A stretch of 64,000 bases of DNA from Schistocephalus solidus (lineage: Eukaryota; Platyhelminthes; Cestoda; Diphyllobothriidea; Diphyllobothriidae). The DNA is taken from contig WEDG01002931.1 in NCBI GenBank assembly GCA_017591395.1, positions 124,001 to 188,000 on the forward strand, in the 5' to 3' direction. A program made the position numbers and the translations under genes. The notes under the pieces were generated by a model. That model was given only the letters and a program-made list of their open reading frames with translations, was not told the origin of the DNA and ran no database searches. Below are positions 56,276 to 64,000 of this stretch, piece after piece. Positions within the stretch are counted from its first letter, which is position 1; each line of letters begins with the position of its first letter.

Positions 56276-59200
56276 GTTGATGCTCCTGGCACTGGTTCGC
56301 CAGTCTCTGTGCGATGGATTTGCAAGTGACTGACCAGGTCGATGTGTGAGATGAAGGTGTGATCACAATGTGGTCAGGTTAGCACCGAGTCCCCATCGCT
56401 GGTACCAGGGGCAGTGGAGATAGCAGGTAACAGGTTGTCGGAGGTGGCCACTGATGTGGTGGGAGTGGGGCAAGTGGTGTTCGTCGCCGTGATCGGCGCT
56501 AGGGTTGGGGGAGGGAGGATGATGTCGGTGATCGTGGGCGACGGGGCATCGATGAAGTGGTTATCAGTGGTTGGGGTGCTCGTCATCGTTGGGTCTAAGG
56601 CGGGTGTGGCAGAGGTTTGTGTTGTGGGATTGTTGTTGCATTGCGTTCGAAGATGTCTGACCAGGCCGATTCGCGCGCGGAAATTGCGTTGCCAGGATGG
56701 ACACGCTGACAGGGCTTGGGCATTTGCGGTGTTGATCCGGGGCGGTTGTGACTTTCGGGCTGCCCTTTTTCGTTTGGGTAGTCGCTCGTCATCCATTCTC
56801 ACCAGGTGGCCGCTCCATCGCAGATGTACTTGCCTCAGCATGGCGTGGATGCTGAGGATTCCGATCCGCTCCAGGACTTTTGTGTCCAGGATCCTGTCTT
56901 GCTATTTCAGTTTCAGTATTCTGCGGAGGCAGCTGAGATGGAAGTGATTCACCTTCATGACTTGGTTCGAGTAGGCGGTCCAGGTCTCCGCACCATAAAG
57001 GCGTGTAGTCAAGACTACGGCCTTGTACATCTTCAGTTTGTTGTTCAGGTGAATACCGTGGCGATTCCACACGGGGGCCTGCAGCTGGCCGAAGGCCTGA
57101 CTGGCTTTGTAGATCCGTGGAGCAACCTCGTCGTCGAATCTCGTGTTGCGTGACAGCGTTCTTCCCAGATAAGCAAAGGTTTCCACATTTTGAGTTGAGC
57201 GCCGTTGACATTGCTTCTGGAAGCATTGTATTCCGCGCTGGGTGGCGGCGGGTGCATGAAAATCGTTTTGGCTGTACTGATTTTTAATCCAACATTGGCG
57301 TAGCCTGCGGCGAAGAGGTCCATGCTCCTTTGCATGTCCTGCTCGTCGCGGTGTTAAGGGCGTAGTCGTTCGCGAAGAGCGAGTCGTGGACTGTAGTCCT
57401 AGACACACGCCTTGGGGCTTGCATACGCCGACTGTTGAGAAGGTGCCCATGCAGTTTTATGGGCGATTCGGATCCCAGGGCCCTCATCACGGTAGACGTC
57501 TATCAGCATAGCAGAGAACATGAAACTGAAGAGGGTGGGGGCCAGTACGCAACCATGCTTTATCCCGTTGGTCACTGCGAATGCTTCGAAAACCATCCCA
57601 TTGTCTGACGCGACCGTCATCCTGTCATGAAGCCGACGCACCATGTGCGTGAACCGCTCAGGACAGCCGAATTTCTGCATGACTTTCCACAGTCCGTCGC
57701 GACTCACCGTGTCAAAGGCTTTTGTCCGATCCACGAAGGTAGTGTAGAGGTGGGTTCGCATCTCCTGACACTTCTCTTGTGTAGCTGACGAGTGGCGAAA
57801 ATCGTCTCGGTTGTTCCTCGGTGTCATCAGAAGCCACAGATGACCGTTCAGACGATTGTGTAGGATATAGGCGAAGATCTTTCCGGCGATGTTGAGCGAC
57901 GAGATGCCTCTATGGTTATCACAGGTTTGCCGATTCCCCTTCCGCTTGTAGATATGAACGAGGGTTGCGTCTTTGAAATCCTGAGGAACTTGTCATTGGC
58001 GCCACATCTCCTGGAAGAGTGTTGTGAGTTCTGCCATCAGCCGGGGCCCACCGTGCTTGTAGACTTCCGGTGGGATTGCGTGAGCTCCCGGAGCTTTCCC
58101 ACTGGAAAGATGTTACATGACCCGGATGGTTTCCGTTAGGTAGGCTGGAGCTCCATGTATTTATTCGTGTCCACTTGAGGCAGCTGATCAATGGCAGCTT
58201 CGGCGATGGCTGATGAGCCATTAAGGACACTTATGAAGTGCTCGGCCCAGCACTTCAGAAATGTGGATTTCTCCATCAGAAGTGTTGTGCCATCAGAGCT
58301 GAGCCGTGGTGCGGTTCGCTTGATACAGTGGCCGTAGATGACCTTGATGGCTTTGAATAAGATTTTCATTTCATTTCGGTCCGCATACGCCTGGATTTCC
58401 TCAGCCGTTCGAACCATCCAGGCGTCCTGCATCTCACACAGCCGTTGCTGTACAGGGCGGTGGCATCTGAAGAAAACTGCTTTGGTGGTGTCAGTCCGAA
58501 GGTCCATGTAGGCTTTGTATAGGCGATTCTTCTCCGCGAGTAGGTTGCTGATGTCGGCTTCATTGTCGTCATTGTTGACGGCATGCGCGTCCGGGGACTT
58601 CGAAGGTAGTGGACTGTAGAACGTTCCGTAGTTGACACCATCGTGTCTCTACGGTGGCGTTTTCATCTGGAGCATGCAGATCCTGTAGTTTCTGGGTTAA
58701 CTGGTAGCTGAAAGCAAAATAATTAGCAGGCAAATTTTAAAAAAAGAGTATTTAACTTACATGGAAATCGCTTACTTTTGGGCCTTCGTTAGGGCTCATC
58801 TGGGAGATGCCGAGGCGGTGATCTGTCCAACCATCTGCATCGCAGATCGCCATTGTCACCAGCACGTCCTGTCGATCTCACCTCCGGACGAGAACATAGT
58901 CCAGCATCTGCCAGCGCCGCGATCGAGTGTGCATCCACGTGGCCTTCTCCCCCGTCGAAAGGCGGAAGAAGGTTCTGGTCAACAGGTGACGGTGTTCTGC
59001 ACAGGTTCGCAGAAGAAGAAGGCCGTTATCGTTACAGCAACCGAGACCATGGGGGCATATAACTTCCTGCCAGGTAGCATTGTCTGTCCCCACGCGGGCT
59101 TTGAAGTCACCAAGGGCGATTAACTTGTCCTCCTTCGGCACAGTCGCCAGGAGTGTGTGCAGGTCCTCGTATAATTTTTCCTTCGCCGCATCAGAGCTCT

Positions 59201-59620
59201 TCAATGGGGGAGCGTAGGCGCTGATGATCTTGGCGAACATGTCCCCCCGAAGAGGCAGGTGCAGGCTCATCAGGCGATTATATATAATCTGCGGCAGACA
59301 GGGCAAAAGTCCCACGATGTCTTTCTGGATGGCGAAGGCGACACTAGCGTCAAGTCGCTCTGACTTTGGCCGGCCACTCCAGAATAAGGTGTAGCCGGCA
59401 ACCACCTCCTCCAGCTGACCCTGTTCAGAGAATCGGGTCTCGCTGAGAGCAGCAATGTCCGCCTTTTAGCGCTCCAGTTCCCGAACGACTAGTGCCATAT
59501 TCCGTTCCAACCGGTTGCTCCTCTGATTGTCTAAAAGGGAATGAACATTCCAGGCTGTTGGTGTGAGCGTACTCACCCGAGCGGCCCGGAGATTATGGCG
59601 CGGGGGAATGGGGACGGGGG
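56265..59620 (-). mobile_element. RTE-like LINE copy A, with endonuclease, RT and zinc fingers, decayed
   Basis: Minus-strand order. Endonuclease from about 59560: WNVHSLLDNQRSNRLERNMA, a TAA at about 59466-59468, [54 protein letters not shown] (GDFN mutated to GDFK), MLDYVLVRR at about 58878. Linker at 58507-58136: RPVQQRLCEMQDAWMVRTAE. RT at 57960-57399: THLYTTFVDRTKAFDTVSRD (motif A), TNGIKHGCVLAPTLFSFMFS (motif B), and catalytic box FAND instead of FADD at 57365-57376. C-terminal region at 57335-56789: [20 protein letters not shown]. Zinc fingers at 56720-56640 (CPSWQRNFRARIGLVRHLRT, second Cys lost) and 56385-56310 (the first Cys codon is TGA). It is cut off by repeat R2 at its 3' end. 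Confidence 0.88.
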
Positions 59621-60010
59621 TTACTTTGGCCGCTCGGTAGAATTCAGCTTCAAGGAGTCACAGCTGAGAGTTGGGTACTAGTTGGAGGCGGCCACAGGAT
59701 CATTCACCACCTGTACGTGACAAATGCTGCGACCAAATGCTAGCAGTGTGGTGCTACCCCTACTTAGTACCCCCTACACCCCTTCGTTACTTATACACAA
59801 CTGGCATGCGAATATTCAACTCAATTCGGGCAACTCTTTTCGGGCCCCTGTTACTTGAAGGAAGGGTTTGCTCGCCTATCGTCTCAGATTCACACTAAAT
59901 TCAATCATTATAGACAGAATCGGTTAAGGGTAATGGTTCGGCTAATTACTACTGTGCGCTATTCGAATCCTACGTCACGTGCACGAAACATTACTTTTAT
60001 CTAATTCTGT
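59621..60010. other. no gene seen
   Basis: Spacer between the 5' end of LINE copy A and an R2 repeat. It may include untranslated leader of the LINE, but I have no second full-length copy here for comparison. Confidence 0.4.
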
Positions 60011-60099
60011 CTCAGGTGACTGACTTGGGTTTGAAACAGAAATGTCCGGACTCACCTTTCCTTGATCTAAACCCCCTACACCCCACAGACACACAAGCA

Positions 60100-60490
60100 A
60101 ACGTCAGTTCGACCGTCGTAATCCGACGATGCCCACCGTATGCTCCACAGAAGGGTGCTGCGGGGACGCTGACTTGTGCACAAATTAGTTTTAAGTGATA
60201 GTAGACTTGCACTGCATCTATAGCACTCTCTTTTCCCTTATCCGTCTGTACCCAGTGTCAAGACCTAGTCAAGGAGACCGGAGGTGAGGTCGGGCGCAGA
60301 TGAAGCATCTCCCACAGAGTGGTAAAACTGGTTGCGGCATGAGCCCATGTTGGGCACGCGCACCCCCCATGTTTGGCATTGGTTATGGGACCGCATCCCA
60401 GAATAATAACGCCTGCCGCAGCCTGATTTGGTCCCCGTGTTAGTCCAGCGCATCTACCACGCGGCCGGTCTAAGGGGCACAACACACACA
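60100..60490 (-). repeat. SINE-like dispersed repeat R2, copy 6
   Basis: Minus-strand copy of the 41955-42360 repeat: end CGTCAGTTCGACCGTCGTAA (60102-60121), CACCGTATGCTCCACAGAAG, TTTTAAGTGATAGTAGACTT, GAAGCATCTCCCACAGAGTG, CAGAATAATAACGCCTGCCG and the head GTCCAGCGCATCTACCACGC (about 60443-60462). The head on the minus strand resembles a tRNA A box. Confidence 0.7.
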
Positions 60491-61574
60491 TAAAGTAGCG
60501 CGTAGGCGACAGCCGCAAAAGTGACTGGACGAAAGTTCTTCTACGTCACACATGACAAGCAGAGAAAATGCACACTCACGAGTGGCAGGGTGAGAACCGG
60601 GCTGTTGGGGGGAGAGAGAAATTCGCCCTCAATTTACCCGGTATGCGGCGCAGGCCAAATTATTGTGCATGCGTTGGGGTTGATAAACGATACCCTACCC
60701 TCCCCGCCCCTATGACACCCTTACAAGGTCAACCGAACTCCCCCGCTCCACCTGTCATGGCAGGCCACTGTGGGTGGTTTGCTGGGGCGAGCCCGCCGCG
60801 TCCGTGCGCATGAACGTGTCGGGGCTGACGGCGGAGGGGAGGGGGGTAAAAGTTTGGGCTTAGTCACTGACTTAATGTGGTTTCAGTTGTCGCGCTGGCA
60901 AGACTGGTGCCTCTTCGTCCTCCCCTTCAGTGTGGGCAGATGTCCAAGGTATGTCAGGTTTCTCATGCCAAGTCCGTTCGAAATGGGGTCAGCCAGGATG
61001 TCCGGTAGCCCGCGACCACGATCCTTATGCCCATAAGCCCATGTCAATGACTGCCTTTTGAAAAGGCTTGAATAAAAGGTTGTCTTTCCGAGGGTCAGCT
61101 AGAAAAATGCCAGCTGGACGGAAAACCGGACTGTCGCCGGTCATACAAGACCGATGTTAATGAACAACAGTTGGTATCGGAAGCACATATTTATCCGTGA
61201 TTACACGCAGCATGAGGATGCAACTGCCGCCCGTCGTGCAGTTACCACCTTTGTGTGGCCAGCAACCTGATGATAACTATAAAATGCCACTGACTCCGAG
61301 GTGTCAAATGTTGAAAGGGCATATCTTTTCAATCATGAGGGGAACCACCTTCACAAGCCTGAATGAGCAAAGAGAGTGGCTTCGCCGGCTTCTTAACTCG
61401 CAAATATTTTGTTCCAGAAAACCGCCTGCACTAGAGGGTTATGGGAGTCGGGTCTGGTTTGGTATGCTTAATCGGTAAACAATAAATGAATATTAATTCA
61501 GTTTTTGCAGTGTGATCACACAGCGAAAACAACGTAAGGATGACTGGTATGACTGCCTACTCATGGCAATGCAT
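60491..61574. other. no gene established
   Basis: GC-rich for part of its length (60600-60850). The + frame 61197-61478 contains, after an acceptor-like TTTTGTTCCAG at 61420, the string KPPALEGYGSRVWFG, which vaguely resembles an FN3 start. Its phase does not join to the 51573 exon end, so I do not call it. Confidence 0.35.
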
Positions 61575-61905
61575 TCGACATTTGCGCCCAATTTCGGGGA
61601 AATTAGGTTTAGGATTCAGTTGACGGTTAGAGCTAAGTTTAGGGTTATGTTTTAGGTCAGAGTTAGGGTTAGGGTCAGGATGTGGTTAAGGGTGAATGAT
61701 TGCGTTCGTGTTTACTGTAGGTTTTATGTTCGTGGTAGGGGTAGGTTTAATGTTAAGGTTACAGTTTAGATTTAAATTAAGGTTAGTTTTAGGGTTAAGA
61801 TTCAGAGTAACATAGCCTTCCTGAATTTTATCACAATGCCGCCTAGCTTAGGTGGGCGGCACGTTCCTATTCCCGTGTTCTGATTAGGCCAGCCTTACCC
61901 AACAC
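61575..61905 (-). repeat. telomere-like dispersed repeat, copy 7 (TTAGGG orientation)
   Basis: The clearest copy. Left arm TTTGCGCCCAATTTCGGGG (61581-61599), then a core of about 200 bp rich in GGTTAGGG, GGTTTAGG and AGGGTTA units (61605-61808). Right arm CCTTCCTGAATTTTATCACA followed by ATGCC (61816-61840), then GGTGGGCGGCACGTTCCTAT and TCCCGTGTTCTG. The right arm is close to the reverse complement of the left arms of copies 3 and 5. Confidence 0.75.
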
Positions 61906-62840
61906 GATATTCAAGTATTTATTAATGGCAAAATACTTCAAAGAACAAGGACTTAACTCCGCCCTGCCCCCTCCAATGTGAGGCAACATTCAGGGCTATC
62001 CGTACTCATTATTTGGCACCATCTCCACAGGGGCACTTTTGATCCACGTGCAACTAACACGATACCACTAACTTATATAGAAAGTGAAATGAGATGTAGC
62101 CATTTCGAAACCAGGGAAATATATGTGCAATCAGTTTTAACTTGAAAGCATGACCTTACGCGGCACCGCACCAAAGGAAGTTGAACCAGGCGTTGCTAAC
62201 TGTTCCATGACAGTTAGTTGGTGTTTATTTTCAGCCCTCTAGCAAAATTGTTTTGGGGTAGCTTACCATTAGCACCGTGGGAGTTCAGAAAGAATGGTTT
62301 CTCCTCAAGTTATTATGATTTAGGCAGTAAAGAGTATAGTGATGATAAGCGTCAGGCTCTTAACTGAATGGGTGTGCTACTAGCTTACGGCGCCATGCCG
62401 GTTACGGCCAGCGATAAATGATCTTATAAAGGCTCATAGCTGTGCTGAAAAGTGAGACCGCAGAATGATCAATAAGCCAACTAGACGACCTTACATATTA
62501 CGTATCAAGTCATGAATGCTATTTTCCTGCCTCAAACGGTATTTATTTACGATGGCCTAGTTTCGACTCTTACGATGGTTTCACGGCGCAATTAGTCTAC
62601 GATGTGTGAGGGCATATTGCATTAAAATCCGGGAGATGTGTCTGAAAAATGACTGTTAGTTAAGCATTTCAATATAGCTGTTTAACTCTAAAAGTTTGCG
62701 GTTACTAGCTTTTCGATCCTCCCGAAATCGAACTTTTTTAAAAAAAAATAAACGCAACCACCGAAAAGGCGAACACCCATCTTTGTCGATAATTTCAATA
62801 ACTAGAAGGCTAGAATAAAGGAAGAGACCCGCAGAAAAAT
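61906..62840. other. no gene seen
   Basis: AT-rich unassigned DNA with an A run near 62743-62750. Nothing recognised. Confidence 0.4.
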
Positions 62841-63570
62841 CAATCATAGGTAGTCTTGGAAATTGTTTTACTAGAGAAAACATTGCCATACGCGTACGCG
62901 CCGGGCGCACGATCTTTGCCCGCCTTCCAGATAGTCACATTTCCCTCATCTAGCCACGGATACCGGACGCAGTGGAAACACATACTGACCGCTTGTCTAT
63001 CTCTCTCCGGCATGCGACTGACAACAGCGAGTACAGAATACATCCCAATGATGTATCGCGCTGAAGATTCAGGCCCACTAGTGTAGGTAGTTGTCCCCAT
63101 GAGATACTCTTGTCAACTTCAGGTTTCCCCTGCCCTCCTGACCGGCCACTGCAGTGGTGTGGATGCTGACAGGGCCAGTTTTCGTGTTGATGTGTGCGCA
63201 GTTGGTTAGGATTACACCTAGTCCCAGGGGTACGAATAAGTTGCCACGGCGAGTAGTACTCCACCACAATCGTGTTTATGACCCAGTATAAGGAGATTAC
63301 CACCCCGCTGACCACGTTCATGCCAGCTGCTGCGGTACAGAGAGGAAACTTCCCAAGGGGAGTGCTCCAGCTTATTCCGGTCCATCGGAGGTGCTTCGTG
63401 CCCTGCTTGAGAAGCGGTTGTTGGGACGATTAATATATTGGTTGCTCTCACTATCTGGGTGCGCACTCTTTTTTTGTGTCGATTCCACGTATCCACAGGC
63501 GGTATCGGCGCCGCCTTTGGGACAGCCATAATTTTCCTCTAAATGCTCGTGCCGACAGCCAACACACGAC
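62840..63570. other. possible coding patch, strand unresolved
   Basis: Both strands carry long open frames. On the + strand, an acceptor-like TTGCCCGCCTTCCAG ends at 62930. 62931-63080 then reads IVTFPSSSHGYRTQWKHILT ... LSGMRLTTASTEYIPMMYRA, ending EDSGPL. It has an FN3-like tyrosine-corner look, and its phase 0 start would join to 51573. The donor after it (GTGTAG) is weak. On the minus strand, 63100-62840 reads ESSARYIIGMYSVLAVVSRM and CVRYPWLDEGNVTIWKAGKD, which also looks protein-like. More minus frames follow to 63570. I cannot decide between an exon of the Ig/FN3 gene, another gene, or chance. Confidence 0.2.
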
Positions 63571-63620
63571 AACCTCTGCGTGTGGTGGCTGGTCTTTCAT
63601 TGGCCTCCTGCCCATCCTGT

Positions 63621-64000
63621 CCCTCCTCCTCCTCCCTCCTCCCTCCCTCCTCTCCTCCTCCCTCCTCCCTCCTCCTCCTCCTCCCTCCTCCTCCTCCCTC
63701 CTCCTCCTCCTCCCTTCCTCCCTCCTCCTCCTCCCTCCTCCTCCTCCTCCTCCTCCTCTCCTCCTCCTCCTCCTCCTCCTCCTCCTCCTCTCCTCCTCCT
63801 CCCTCCTCCTCCTTCCTCCTCCCTCCTCCTCCTCTCCTCCCTCCTCCTCCTCCTCCTCCCTCCTCCTCCTCCTCCTCCTCCTCCCTCCTCCCTCCTCCTC
63901 CTCCTCCTCCTCCTCCCTCCTCCTCCCTCCTCCTCCCTCCTCCCTCCTCCTCCTCCTCCTCCCTCCTCCCTCATCCTCCCCTCATCCTCCCTCATCCCTC
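63621..64000. repeat. CTC/TCC-rich microsatellite reaching the window end
   Basis: Imperfect (TCC)n with frequent CCC/CTC slips and a few CTT and CAT variants. It is a polypyrimidine tract on the + strand extending past base 64000. The 132-codon minus-strand Gly/Arg/Glu open frame over it is an artefact. Confidence 0.95.

Noticed and set aside
56414..56947. 177-codon + strand open frame
   Set aside because: It is the antisense shadow of the zinc-finger and C-terminal part of LINE copy A. The minus strand carries the family motifs.
61406..61464. Possible FN3-start exon (KPPALEGYGSRVWFG)
   Set aside because: Its required phase does not match the end of the 51533-51573 exon, and the donor is not convincing.
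63597..63995. 132-codon minus-strand Gly/Arg/Glu frame
   Set aside because: Artefact of the terminal CTC/TCC microsatellite.

Overview
This window is eukaryotic, repeat-dense animal DNA. The best guess is a flatworm, probably a diphyllobothriidean tapeworm. That guess rests on two mobile families I recognise from such genomes: an RTE-like LINE whose product ends in C2H2 zinc fingers, and a Penelope-like RT/GIY-YIG element. There are no operons, no rRNA genes and no intact tRNA gene. Almost every long open frame belongs to a decayed retroelement or a low-complexity tract.

One genuine host gene is visible, split over at least 34 kb on the + strand. Nine exons between 22850 and 51573 join in perfect phase (424 codons, GT-AG introns throughout). 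They encode the end of an immunoglobulin-like domain, a linker, two fibronectin type III domains, an acidic linker, a third FN3 domain and the start of a further segment. A probable first exon with a signal peptide lies at 17660-17753. The product is therefore probably a secreted or membrane-anchored Ig/FN3 adhesion or guidance receptor-like protein. The rest of the Ig region (17754-22849) and the downstream exons are not securely located.

Layout. 1-10090: nested and adjacent fragments of CR1/jockey-like non-LTR retrotransposons from at least two families, on both strands, all mutated. 10150-10990: a very degenerate tandem repeat of about 105 bp. 11280-12350: a dead Tc1/mariner transposase. 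12350-17660: AT-rich DNA with a 407-bp element bounded by perfect 15-bp inverted ends. 17660-51573: the Ig/FN3 gene. Its introns hold telomere-like (CTAACC/TTAGGG) dispersed repeats, a (TCC)n tract, a minus-strand Penelope-like element and a LINE endonuclease fragment. 51900-60500: two minus-strand RTE-like LINEs, interleaved with SINE-like repeats. One LINE copy is flanked by long inverted arms. 60500-64000: unassigned DNA, another telomere-like repeat, and a CTC/TCC tract that runs off the window end.

The most unusual structures are three. The first is the telomere-like dispersed repeat, whose core is flanked by an inverted motif; one copy also contains the 3' tail of the Penelope-like element. 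The second is the LINE with a zinc-finger array enclosed by inverted arms of about 750 bp. The third is the very large intron-exon receptor-like gene built around these insertions.
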